DNA of 64,000 nt, from contig JAHQIY010000006.1 of assembly GCA_019054805.1 (NCBI GenBank), positions 6,076,001-6,140,000 on the forward strand, read 5' to 3'. Below, piece after piece: positions 22,051-33,165 of the stretch. The position numbers and the translations under genes were made by a program. The stretch's first letter is position 1; each line of letters starts with the position of its first letter. This DNA is from Brachionus manjavacas. Its lineage: Eukaryota; Rotifera; Eurotatoria; Ploima; Brachionidae. The notes under the pieces are model-generated. The model was not told where the DNA came from. It worked only from the letters and a program-made list of their open reading frames with translations, and ran no database searches.

Positions 22051-22353
22051 CTAATTATTGATAAGACTGGTTCAAAGAGTGATTTAGTTAAGTTTTATTA
22101 ATTTAAATTATTTTTGATTGATGACCTTTTTAATTAATTAACTAAAGTGATAATTTAAGTGTTTTTTAATTTAAAAAAGTATACTCTTAATTAATTAAGT
22201 TCAAAATCACTAAAAATGTTAATATTTTTATCAATTTATTATAAGTTCATTAAAAAAATTATTTTTTTTTAAGAAATATGGATGTATTATTAAATTTATG
22301 GTATTTTTCAATAAAAAATGGGTATTTTTTATATTATGCGTTCATTTATACAA

Positions 22354-22530
22354 TTATGGCGGGTACAAACCAATTGTATAAATTCGAGCTTTACAGTCTG
22401 GTTGAGTGTTACATCTCCATTTATGTTTATTAGTAGTTTTCGCAGCATAATCTAGTTTGTGTTCGAAATTACGATAAATTAGTAAATTTCCGCCACGTTG
22501 TGATTGACATAAAGTTAAGTCAAGTGAAGA
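22354..22530 (-). pseudogene. FLYWCH zinc finger remnant
   Basis: The minus strand reads LTLCQSQRGGNLLIYRNFEH, then a short spacer, then KWRCNTQPDCKARIYT. This has the FLYWCH pattern: R-G-G-x-L-L-x-Y, W-R-C, five residues, C-K-A-R, and an expected H just before (H at NKHKW). It stops after GLYPP. FLYWCH fingers are common in MULE-type transposons and in host factors derived from them; here only one finger remains, adjacent to the LINE. Confidence 0.6.
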
Positions 22531-23270
22531 CAAGTGAAGTCGTCAAGTTTTTTAGTTAAATTAATAGACGTCGAGATTTAATGGTGTCTATTTATTTTTC
22601 AAGTCAAAATTAACTCGTCAATTATATCTAGTCAAATTAATAGTCGTCGAATTTATTAGCGTCGAATAAACCTACTCCCTACTGTAAGATCTTTTGCTGT
22701 TTTACAGGACTCAGCTACTAGTTTTTGAATTTTAAAAAAATTCTGCTTTACATTGAAATGTTTTTTAGAAATTTGCAAAAAAACCTAACTGACTCCTTTT
22801 TTTGGTTTGCTGATCCCTATTTTTTCAACCAATTTTAAATTCTTTGACTTTAGTAATAAATTTCATATTAAAACAAGCAAAAACTTTAATTTTGTCAACT
22901 TGAAGCAGAGATATATTATTCACATTTTGTTGAAAATCGACATTAATTTCAAGCAAGTACTGACCTCCATTTTTTTTAGATTATATCACTGGCCTTTGAA
23001 AAAAATTATTCTATTTTGTCAATTTAGCTAAAAATTATAAGATTAAATAAATAAAAGTTAAAAAAAATTTTGCGCGAGATTTATCCTAAATTTGCTTTGT
23101 AAAAAAATTTTATTTTGAGTTTGGTCTTTACAGTGTTAAGTGCTGAAGTTGTCACTAAGAACAGATACGTGGCGCTGGATAAAAAGCTGGACTGAAATAA
23201 ATAAAAAATAATTCGAAAGAGTTTTTTAAGAAATTCTAAAAAGTTTATTAATTTTTTTTAAATTTGAAAA
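22531..23270. other. AT-rich spacer
   Basis: Contains reiterated GTCAAGT/GTCGTC words at about 22515-22670 (a degenerate short-period repeat) and a 74-codon ORF at 22807-23031 that is Ile/Phe/Lys-rich and probably chance. Confidence 0.35.
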
Positions 23271-23843
23271 TTAAATTGAAGAATAATTTGCTGGATCTGT
23301 GAATGCCTGTAAACTTTGAATTCTTTCACTCAATACTTTTGTGTAAACTATTAACACAAATGCTGCAAGTGGAAAAATGATTAAGATCGCAGCTACAAGC
23401 GAGGCAACAATATCTGGAGTAATGAAGCCTAGTATCGATCCCATTAAACTTAAAGAATTGGAAACCAAAGCAAAAACAAGAATGTTATAGGTCCGCTTAA
23501 ACGCTTAAATTAAAAAATATAATTTTTTTTCAAATATTTAAAAAATATATTTCATACCCAGCATTATAGTCGAAACTCCAGCTGATATATACAATCCAGT
23601 CAAGATGAACAAAGAAAATATAAAAAGACCATAATCACTTAAATATGCCATCATGCCAATAAAAGTTACTAATGCGAATATAAATACTATCACTGAATGA
23701 GCTAATAAATAAGATCTTCCAAGATTATGTAAGCGTATCTCGATATTTTGCCTTTTAGTTTCCAATTGATCTTGGTAGGTCAACTGAGGCGGTTGAGATG
23801 CACCTACTGCAGCTCCGATTGAATTTTTATCATAAGTTTCCAT
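23271..23843 (-). CDS. Small four-TM membrane protein, family member B
   Basis: Two exons (23558-23843, 23271-23503), 172 residues. A short polar N-terminal tail (about 45 residues), TM1 (HSVIVFIFALVTFIGMMAYL), TM2 (FSLFILTGLYISAGVSTIML), TM3 (TYNILVFALVSNSLSLMG) and a long TM4 (LVAAILIIFPLAAFVLIVY). The single intron is phase 1 just after TM2, as in paralogues A, C and D. It is the most divergent member: no Cys pair in the TM3-TM4 loop and no W-x-G in TM2. Family name uncertain. Confidence 0.7.
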
Positions 23844-24309
23844 TTTTATAATTATTTTTTAAACCAATTATTAAGAATAATATTTAAATTTTTCTTTTCA
23901 AAAAAATCAAATGACTTTCAACAACAACTTTCAGTTCGGATAAGATAAACTGAAAAAAATTACTGAAATTATTTTCTATCTAACTAAGGAATTGATAAAC
24001 AATTTTGAGTTATTCACAACTATTTAATTAAATAGAAATTTCTATTTATTTTTTATCTTTTTTAAGAATGAAAAAATTAAAGGAACTCACTTATCCAGTT
24101 TCAAAATTTTAGAAGATTTTTTCGAATTTTTTTCTTAATGCATACAAAATATTGAAAAATTGAATGCTATTTTTAAGCTAAATCGAAATTCATTAAAAAT
24201 TTTAAATTTTATTTTTGAAAAAGACAATCTATAACGTCCAATTTTTGTTAACTTTGAAAAAGTTTTTCTTTTTTCTTTGCGATAAGCACTCAAAAATATG
24301 CTTTGGCAT

Positions 24310-24895
24310 CCATTACTAAAAAATACTTATGGATGCGGTTAAGACAAACCGCTCCAATACATGGACGGTTCTTTGCGGTCATTAGACCGGTCAGCATTTT
24401 TATGCTACCAGAAAATCAGGCAAAAAAATTGGCGGCCAAAAAACGACCATAACCACAAGATTGAAGGCTTAATTCTCCAAGATATGCTGATATTTGAGGA
24501 AATAACATTCTTTTTCATCATTGGATATGCTGAGAGAAGATGAGACCTTCATATTCCAACAAGACATCAACTAGACCTTGTTATCGAGCCAGATCAGTGA
24601 AGGAATGGTTCCCACAGCAAATTTTAAAGTCTTATCTTGGCCTGCATTGCATTGAAAATTTATGGAGTTGGTTTGATAAAGAGATATTAAAACAGGAGCC
24701 AGGATCATTGGATGAGCTGAAGGAAATTGTACCAAAATCCATTTTTTAGAATCCTGTAGACTCAATCCTAAACAGAATTAATGATTGTTTTAAATATAAA
24801 GGCGATTTAATTCTTAAGTTATTCAAAAAATTTTTTTAAAATTAATTTAACATGTTTTAATAAAAATTTAATTTCAGACTAAAATGTGTGTCCAA
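24310..24895 (+). mobile_element. Tc1/mariner transposase relic
   Basis: Frame-broken transposase on the plus strand. DETFIFQQD (second catalytic Asp region), ARSVKEWF, HCIENLWSWFD (the family's P-I-E-N-L-W block with Pro changed to Cys), SLDELKEIVPKSIF and PVDSILNRIND. The end TTCAGACTAAAATGTGTGTCC near 24876-24896 could be part of the terminal repeat. Stops and indels show it is dead. Confidence 0.75.
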
Positions 24896-25897
24896 TGTTG
24901 TGATTTTTTTGGCATTTTGAAGTTAAAAATCAATTTTTGATGCTCAATTGATCAAATGAAGCTTTAATTATGAAATAAATTGTTATTTTTTAATAGAATT
25001 AACCCAGAGATACATTTTTGGATTAGATATGCTATTTTATTTAAAATGATGAACGGCTTTATGGTTAGAAAAAATTAAAAGTAAAAATAAGTATAAAAAT
25101 AAAGACAAAAATAAAGTTTTGAGTAATTTCTGAAAAAAATTCAAAATTAATATGTTGAAATTTTAAATAAACTTCAAGTTGCCACATTTTTTCAGATCAA
25201 AAGAAATTAAGAAAATTAAAAAATTCTTCTTCCGTTTCTTATCTTTTAAATGATTCTGTATTGCCAATAACAAAAAAAATATTTTATCAAAAAATAGTTA
25301 ATTCTGAAGAAGCTATTTTTCAAAAAAATTAAAATCAATCATTTTCATAATTAAATAGTTTTATAATTGTAAAACTAAAATATGATAGACATGCTTAGAC
25401 AGGAATAAGTCAGTTTGTACCATTGTTTGTCAAACTGGGTGATCAAAACCGAACAATTTTGAATAATTGCTAGATTTTTTTATTTTGTTTCAATCATAAA
25501 CCATCAAATAATTGAATATCGACTGCCTTTCATTCCTTAATGCAAAATTTTTTTTACATTTTTTTTAATTAAATTTAATTTTCAAATCAAAAGTAGTTTT
25601 TGTTCGATAAAGAAAAATAAATTTTTCCTCAAATTCAATTCTCAACAAAAAAGTTAGATAAATTTAATATAAGATATAATTCCAATCAGCCATGTTCATT
25701 CAGCTTTATCTTTTTATTTATTTGAAGCAAATAATGTGTGATATGTGAAGGAATTAAGACCCCCTCTTTACTTATTTTTAATTAAAATAAAACATAACAA
25801 GACTAATTATGAGAACCTTCATAAGAAATTTTTTTTAATAAATGTTAAATAAAATATTTTATAAGTGAGCGTTTGAATAAGTTTTAAACTCGTAAAA
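24896..25897. other. AT-rich spacer
   Basis: Between the Tc1 relic and FAXC. No recognisable feature. Confidence 0.4.
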
Positions 25898-27052
25898 ATG
25901 AACCATTTTAGATCAAGAACACCTCTTTTGGCATCGAATCTTAGAATAAATTACTTAGCAAAAGCTAATCAAAGCCAAATAGCAGGATTTTTAAAGTATG
26001 CATTCGCTAGCACTGTATTTAATTCACTCAAAGCATACTCTCTAGTTAAAAACAAAATTGAAGGGTAATTAAAATTGAAAAAATTTTCTCATTAAAAAAC
26101 TTTATTTGAAAGTAAAAAACCGGTAGTGGAAGACATTCCTAAAGATACGGTTATTATCTATCAGTTTCCGAGAGCAGTTAACACACCGAGTCTCTCGCCT
26201 TTTTGTCTTAAATTAGAAACATGGTGTCGAGCAGCCAATATTAATTATAAAGTAATAATTATTTTAAAATTTAAATGAAATAAAAAAGAAAAAATTTTCC
26301 AAGAATAAACTTGGAATGAAACTTTCCAGTAGAGGCTCAGTGCCGTTCGTTCGTCTTAATGATTATGTAGTCGAGGATTCAGAAAAATGCATAGAATATT
26401 TAAGCAAAGTTTTTCAAGTTGACTTAAATTCAGAACTTTCTGAAGAGCAAAAAGCTGTTGCCAGAGCTGCTCTAGCTTTGACGGAGGATAGCTTAAAATG
26501 GTAGTTTTATAAAAAAATAAACAATATTTAAATCATAATCTGCAATGTACAAGGCCTATGGTGTTGCATAGATTTTGGTATTCACGTATTCCAAAGCAAG
26601 AAATCGGACTTCCTTTATTGACCATTTGGTACTTTAGCTATAAAATGTTTAGGGCTTCATGGTATAGCGGTGCAGCAAGATACACGAAGCAAGAAATTTA
26701 CGAAAAAGGTAAGCGCGATTTGTCTGCTTTGGATACCTTGATTGGAAACAAAAAATTTTTACTTGGTGACAGTAGACCATGTGATGTAGACTTTGCTATA
26801 TTTGGGTTATGTGCTCAATTAAAATATAATGATCGAGGACCACTTAATCAACATTTATTAGGCAAGAAATGAAAAATTTGGTCAACTTTTATTTAATATT
26901 TTGTAAAAGCTAATTGCCACAACATCAATAGGCACATAGAAAATATCAAAAAGATGTATTGGAATGATTGGGATCAGAATATTTTGGCTACGAAGCTTGT
27001 CAGAAGAAAATCTGTTCCTAAGAAAATTTTGTCTTTGTTCAAAAAAAACTAG
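25898..27052 (+). CDS. FAXC: Failed axon connections (FAXC)-like metaxin/GST-fold protein
   Basis: Five exons (25898-26064, 26113-26251, 26304-26500, 26554-26861, 26910-27052) give 317 residues. The N-terminal 65 residues are membrane-proximal/hydrophobic. Then VIIYQFPRAVNTPSLSPFCL begins a thioredoxin-like metaxin N-domain, with KLETWCRAANI, SSRGSVPFVRLNDYVVEDSE, the GST-C-like helical half (EEQKAVARAALALTEDSLKW), FLLGDSRPCDVDFAIFG and a closing MYWNDWD. This order is that of FAXC proteins, which lack the TOM37 membrane anchor and act in axon development in flies. The fourth intron uses a GC donor (G|GCAAGAAA); without it the frame ends at once, so the GC-AG reading is well supported. Confidence 0.88.
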
Positions 27053-28585
27053 ATTTAGTTCACAGAAGTAACTTGAAGTAAAATTTTGGATTTTTTGTCT
27101 TTTACTTGAGTATATATCTAAAATAAGGATTTTAAAATAAATTTTTCTGTGGCGATTTTTTCGCTCAAAAATGCTAATAAATTTTTAAACAATTTTTTGA
27201 AAAAAATTTAAATAAACCTTTCTAATAAATAAAGATCCCTATAGATCCTGTTCGTAGAAAGATAAAGGGAAGGATTCCACTCTTGACCAAACGCTTGACT
27301 CACCAAAAAACGTAAAAACGGTATTTGACAGAAAAAAAATTTAACTTTAGGAAATTTTTTGATTTTGATTTTACTCTTTAACACTAGAAGCACCAAACGA
27401 GTCATTTGACTCGATTCAAAAAATTTTTAATCCAAATATCTTCAGATTTTTAAAAAAAATTAAATTTTTTCTGGATTAAATATATTTAATATTTTCCTTT
27501 AAAAAAAGGTTATCACTCAGTAACATGACTTTGATTATTTTTGATTTTAATAAAAAAAAATAATTATGTCGGTTTAATTGAACTGAATCAAACGATTAAT
27601 ATTCTAAAATATAAAAGAAAATAATTTGTTTGAAATATTGAAAAAGAAAATAAAATTTTTCAATTGAATTTGTGTCTTTTAATTTTTTTATTGAATAAGT
27701 GTTATGCTTTTCTATGGTCATTTTTCAGACTTAAAATTTTGACATTGACACAAAAAATTCTTATATTCTTTAAAGAATTCTCTAATGTTAAATTATTTAC
27801 TTTCAAAAATCAAAAACATTTAAGATTTTGAGAAATTAGCTAACTTTTTTCAGACTTGGATTCTTTTAGATTAAAACTTTGCTATAAAATTTTGTTTTTT
27901 TTTAAAATAAAATGAAGTAAATTTTTTTATTCTTAAGATTTCTTATTCGTAAAACTTAATCCGTGAGTCCAAAAATGTAGAAAAAGTTTGGCTTCCAAAA
28001 AGTATTTCTTTTTTGTTTATCTGCTTTAAATTTCTTATTTTCTTCACTTAATGGAAAGTGTTGGCAATCAAAGTGGCGGTGTCAGTTCAGGATTAATTTT
28101 TTGTTTTTTTTAATTTTGAAAAGAAATCTTATTAAATAAATTGAATAAAATTTGTTTTTCTATAAAAAACATCTAGTCACTTAAAAGATGGCATTACAAC
28201 ACAACTAATTAGTTAATTTGCCTTGATCCTTTTTTTTGATTTTGTTTAATTTCTAGGCACTTTAGTTAATGGACACCTTTAAACAAATTTTTTTTTCAGT
28301 ATTTGATTTAAAAATAATGATAAATGTAACTAAGGTAAATATTGTGTTTATTTAGTGGAATCAAGAAAAAGGCTTTTGAAACATGTCATATTAATCGATT
28401 ACTTTGTAAATCTTGAATGCTAGAAAATTATTACATAAGATTATATTTTTTTGAGGCAAAATTACCTGTTAGGTCTTTCAAAATAAAAATAAAATGTTAT
28501 TTCGTAACTTGAAAAAATAAAAATATCAACATTTATTAGTTAATTTATTAGTTAGTCGTGATTAAACTAGTATTAAAATTTTAAA
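27053..28585. other. AT-rich spacer
   Basis: No gene found. A short palindrome, CGAGTCATTTGACTCG, lies at about 27398-27413. Confidence 0.4.
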
Positions 28586-28913
28586 ATGAAAAGGTAGATT
28601 TGAACATAATTTTTTGCTATTGAAATAAAAGTTTTCTTTTTTCAGCAAATTTATTATCTTCAGATCAGTGCCCAAAGAACTGAATATCGATGATTTGAAA
28701 TGGTTTTTGGCATCTGATGCCTTTGAATTCAAGTCAGTTGTAAGTATCGTTGAATTTCCGACTATTTATGACCTCGATAAAACCAAAGATGTCTTGGTCG
28801 AATTTGATTCACATGAATCAGCTGAATTTGTCGCCGATAAAAAATCGTTCATCTATCAATCGAAAAGCAAAAAGTTCGAGTTAAGACCACTTATTTACTA
28901 CAAAAGGAACTAA
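28586..28913 (+). CDS. Small single-RRM protein
   Basis: Exon 2 (28646-28913) encodes KFIIFRSVPKELNIDDLKWF (beta1 with RNP2-like core, alpha1), a beta2 strand VVSIVEFP, KDVLVEFDSHESAEFVA (beta3 with RNP1-like core, alpha2) and KKFELRPLIYYKRN (beta4), the fold order of an RNA-recognition motif. A minimal first exon of 8 nt (28586-28593, ATGAAAAG|GTAGAT) keeps frame and gives a 91-residue protein. It is equally possible that other exons lie upstream and this is only the last exon of a larger RNA-binding protein. The aromatic RNP1 position is F-D-S rather than a classical G-F-G-F, so the RNA-binding face is divergent. Confidence 0.45.
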
Positions 28914-29248
28914 CAATTAGAAAAAAACTTTTTTGAAAAATTTTTTTGAACTCTTCAGTTTAAAATAAAAATGACAATCTTTTTTAATTTTTTATCAATA
29001 AAATTAATTACTTTAAAAAATACTGAAATCATGAATCAATTTAAAAAAAAAAATAATTAAAGTTTCCACCATTAAAAGCATGTTATTTCTTTTTGCATTA
29101 ACAAAATTTTATTGTGTCATCATTAGCTTAAATTCATTGTATGCTTGAAATTAGAGTCCTTATCGATTTTAAATAAGATTTTAGTTGTTAACTACTACTA
29201 CTACTTAAACAGTTTTTAAAATTCAACTTTTTAATGCGAATATAATTA

Positions 29249-29998
29249 CAGTACTGCTATGATTTAACGTTTTTACGTAATTTTACGTGAAATTACGTAA
29301 TATCCGGTGATTTTACGTAAATTCTGGTAAAATTACGTATATTTACAAAGGTAAAAAAACGTAAATTGACCGGATTTTACCAGAATTTACGTAAAATCAC
29401 CGGATATTACGTAAATTTTTGTAAAAAGAAAAAATTCCAAAGAATACTAACTTTTTTGGGAATTTTGACATTTTTTGACTTTTTAAAAATTTTTTGAGCC
29501 TGAATTCGGAATAAAAAATTACTTTTTTTCACGTAAAATGGTAATTTTCAGTAAAAAAAAGTAAATTGTTTAATTTTTTCGAAAAATTTTTTCAGAAGTT
29601 AATTTAATTTTTTTGTATCGCTTTTAAAGCAGTCACCAGCTTTTCTCCATGATTCTTTCAACCTAGAATTTTTTGGCACAAGCTTCAACGAATCCTCTTT
29701 AATAAAAACAATTAAAATTAAAGTCAATTTTCATTAAAATACTTATTTTTTATTTCCTTCATTTCATTAGGAAATTTTTTTTCATAATTTTTTTATCCGA
29801 ATTCAGGCTCAAAAAATGTCAAAATTCTCAAAAAAGTTAGTATTCTTTGGAATTTTTTCTTTTTACAAAAATTTACGTAATATCCGGTAATTTAACGTAA
29901 ATTCTGGTAAAATCCGGTAAATTCACTTTTTTTACTTTGGTAAATTTACGTAATTTTACCAGAATTTACGCAATTCCTGGTAAAATTACGTAATACTG
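29249..29998. mobile_element. Foldback (long terminal inverted repeat) DNA element
   Basis: A 750-bp element beginning CAGTACTG and ending TACTG, flanked by TA on both sides (29247-29248 and 29999-30000). Each end carries about 270 bp that is the near-perfect reverse complement of the other, including internal reiterations of GGTAAAATTACGTAA-like and CACCGGATATTACGTAA-like words and an outer-to-inner run down to GCCTGAATTCGG. The middle 200 bp is unrelated. There is no coding capacity. CAGT ends with a TA duplication point to a Tc1/mariner/pogo-type transposase supplied in trans. Confidence 0.85.
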
Positions 29999-30144
29999 TA
30001 AGCAAAATGATTTAAAGTATTTCTAATTAAAAATAATTTACCTTTTTAATTTTCGTTGTTGAAATTTATTATTTATTTTTTTTATCTTTGAACATAATTT
30101 AAATCATTGTCATGGAACTTAAATTGAATTTAAAATTTAAACCT

Positions 30145-30195
30145 AACTTCTCGAAGGCTTTTGATGCAGTACCACATAAACGCTGAAACTCATAA
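30145..30195 (+). pseudogene. LINE reverse-transcriptase fragment
   Basis: A short stretch reads NFSKAFDAVPHKR, the RT motif A region (D-F-S-K-A-F-D-x-V-P-H) of jockey/CR1-type LINEs, with the first Asp changed to Asn, in otherwise stop-filled sequence. Confidence 0.6.
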
Positions 30196-31285
30196 ATCCG
30201 AGCTGTTTTTTAATGAATATTATGAAGAAACGAAGTTAAAGAAAAATATGAATTTCACTTGTGAATGGATGGAAGTATGGTGTTTGGGTTTAATGAAGCT
30301 CATAGAAACAAAGAGAGTAGGAAAGTAACACTAGAGTTAACCAAACTTGTTCAAAAAGCAAATAAAAAAGTCATTTTAAACTAATTTTCAAATACAAGTT
30401 ATTTAAAGGGTTTTTAAAAAAAGTGAAAAATAAAAGCCTAAAAGGTGTAGATCAACACTGATTCAAAATTAAATTTATAATCTTAATAGACTTCTTTATT
30501 AGAATAAAATAATTCTAAACTTTAAATTTATTTGTCAAAATTTAAAGTCAAATTAAATGATTTTTGAACAACTCTGAAAGACATCTTCTGATCTAAAGAA
30601 GGCTGCTCAAATAAAATATGCGTATGCAAAATCAAACAAGATATTTGGATTGCTTGAGCGAACTTTGTCAGGAGAGAAAAAGCAAAAAACTGCACAATTC
30701 GGGAGTAGCTCAAAATAGCATCGTTTAAAATAGCCATAATTCAAAACAGCGTACAAGTAAAAAAAATATCAAAATAGCTCAATTAATTTTTTTTTAAATA
30801 AAGAAAAAAATGTTTTAGAATAGCTAAATTGCCTTAATTTTTAAATAATTCAATAAAGCTAAAAAATTTTTTTTTCAAATAAGGTGTCAATAAAAATAAA
30901 ATCAAAACCTTATTTCTCATTATTTATTTATTTCATTTTTTTTGTTAATTTAGTTTCAATTAAAATAATAATTTTTAATTTGTTCATATAAGAGATTTAA
31001 TTTTTGCATAATAAAAAGCATCAAGAATATAAAGTATAAAAAATTTTAATCTATAAATTAATTAATTATATTAATCTCAAATCGAGTTGTCAAATTTCAG
31101 TGGAAAATTATCAACAATTATATTATTGAAAAATAACTAACCTTACTAAATTACTAAAAAATGCGAAAGGGTAAATATCCGAAATTGAAACAGAATATTA
31201 AAATAAATTATTATTTAATTTAAAAAACGATCTAATAAGGACGATGATAGTTTTCTTGATTTTCATTTTGTTAAGTTGAGGCACT

Positions 31286-31455
31286 AACCCCAATTTTTCA
31301 CGAGCTTTCCAAAAATGTATTTAGTTTTGGTCCAGGAAATACAGCTTTTGAGATATTTAGACTTAAATGATAGACCTCAGTTATTTCGAGAATCGAATTA
31401 AAAAGTTCCAACATTAATTAGATACATTTTTGGAAAGCTCGTGAAAAATGGGGGT
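31286..31455. repeat. Hairpin inverted repeat
   Basis: Arms at about 31286-31322 and 31422-31455 are reverse complements of each other (CCCCAATTTTTCACGAGC, then TTTCCAAAAATGTAT) with about 100 bp of loop. No coding sequence. This may be a small foldback element. Confidence 0.7.
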
Positions 31456-31735
31456 AAGCTTCGTGTCAGTCGTATAAAATTGGGGGTCAGAAAGGGTCAG
31501 GCTTTTAAAAAATAAAAAAATTAGAATCTTGGAAAAAAAATAATTTAATTTTCAAAAAGTAAAAATAAATACAACTAAATGACGTGTAAAAACTTTTGAA
31601 ATGATACGATTGCTTTTTTAAAAAATTTAGAGGTCAGAAACTTTTCAAAAATAGGGATCAATGTTTCAGTATAACCCCTTTCTTTCGGCAAACAAATTTT
31701 GAATTTTTTTTTTTAATAAAAGGAAAACTTGGGAA

Positions 31736-32215
31736 CATATCGATCCATAGAAAATTTTTACATAGAAAAAAATCCATAGAAATTTATAGTAGAATTTTAT
31801 CATTTATTTTTTTTATTTAATTCTTTTTCAAAACCTTTTATATAAATTTTTTAATTTTTTTCAAAATTAGGGGTCTTAGAATTGCTGAAGGATTATTGGT
31901 TTGATCTGGACTAGATTAAGGTATTTTTTTAGTTTTTGATTTTTGGAGTTTTCCAAGAAAGCAAATTTTCTTCCATTTTTTAATCTTTAAATATATTATA
32001 AATAATAAAGATTTAGAAAAATAGAGAAAAAAAAAGAAAAAAAAATTTTGGCTTAATTTTTTTTTTTTTAAGTCTACTTAAGTATCGAAAAAAATTAAAA
32101 AATTTATATAAAAGGTTTTGAAAAAGAATTAAATAAAAAAAAAATAAATGAAAAAATTTTACTATAAATTTCTATGGGTTTTTTCTATCAAAATTTTTTC
32201 TATGGATCGATATAG
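31736..32215. repeat. Long inverted repeat (about 130-bp arms)
   Basis: Left arm 31736-31868 and right arm about 32086-32215 are inverted copies: TATCGATCCATAGAAAA, CCATAGAAATTTATAGTA, and further in TTCTTTTTCAAAACCTTTTA. The spacer is about 220 bp and non-coding. Probably a MITE or foldback element; its outer ends (near ATATCGATCC) have no clear target duplication. Confidence 0.75.
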
Positions 32216-32433
32216 TGCCGAAAACTTAGTTAAAAATAAAATTATTTTTTAAAGTTTACACTGTACACTGATTGTTTTCATAATCTAGATTTAAATTTTG
32301 TAAATAATTTTAATTGTGAAATGATTTCTTTTTTTAAAATATAATTTTAGTTCATTATTAGATAAATTTTTTTTTAAATTAAATAGACGTCAAAATTTTT
32401 TAATTTTTGAATCTTTATTCTAAAATAACATTT

Positions 32434-33165
32434 CTAGTTTGCTTCTACATATTTATTTTTGCCAATTCTTAATTTAGCTAATAACTTAAACTGAAAATAA
32501 AAAAAAAATACAACAGACAAAATAACACAGGGCGAACCAAGTATTATAATCATATAATGAATTGGTTTCATATTTGAGTTGTAGCACGGTCTATAGTAGG
32601 ACACTGCCACACAATTGTAATGATAAAAAGCCACCATGTTTACTAAAACAAAGCCGCCAAATGACACAATCATACCAAAAAGTTTGACCGTGGTTGCAAT
32701 CATCACTAATGTAGGATTACGAAACTTGACTAAAAATATTTGAATAAAAAAATTAAAAAAAGTATTTAATTAAAAATTACTAGTTAAAATAGCTAATAAA
32801 ACAGCTATTAAATTATACAGTCCTGCCCAGATGGCTGAGCCCAGATAAGACAAAGCAGCATTATGCTTTGTGGCCACTATTTGCAAAGAAATCAATATCA
32901 CGCTTAAAATGGTCATTACCAAAGAATCGATGATCACATAGAGTAAAGGATAATGCTCTTTTAGTTGCCTTCTGATAAACGCTTCTTGCTGAATGATAAT
33001 ATCACTAAAATCCTCGTTGTCCATTCTGTTCTCAAAAGATTCAAGCTCAATTTTAGAATCGCTGAAAAAATAAGCGTCGTTTGCGTTCAAAAAATCAACG
33101 GAATTAGAAAAATCTAATTTCAAATTATCTCGATAAGATGAATTCTTACCATTGTTGCTCGTCAT
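32434..33165 (-). CDS. Small four-TM membrane protein, family member C
   Basis: Two exons (32781-33165, 32434-32729), 226 residues. A polar acidic N-terminal tail of about 73 residues, TM1 (LVMTILSVILISLQIV), TM2 (SAIWAGLYNLIAVLLAILTS), TM3 (LFGMIVSFGGFVLVNMVAFY), a loop with NCVAVSYYRPC, and TM4 (MIIILGSPCVILSVVFFFYF). The one intron is phase 1 directly after ILTS, with the next exon starting IKFR. Closest to member D (38.6 kb), which shares N-A-x-L-S, S-x-x-W-A-G, N-L-I and A-I-L-T-S. Confidence 0.78.

Larger units (their letters stand above)
18909..22060 (-). mobile_element. Non-LTR retrotransposon (jockey/CR1-like), degenerate but nearly full length
   Basis: On the minus strand the order is: acidic ORF1 tail (21578-22050), ORF2 start near 21530, endonuclease pieces (about 20850-21500), reverse transcriptase (about 19445-20530), C-terminal region (18909-19190) and a 3' hairpin plus A-rich tail (about 18925). 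Several frameshifts and stops break ORF2, so it is dead. I could not identify target-site duplications with confidence. Its 3' terminus also occurs alone at 9.3 kb. Confidence 0.88.
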
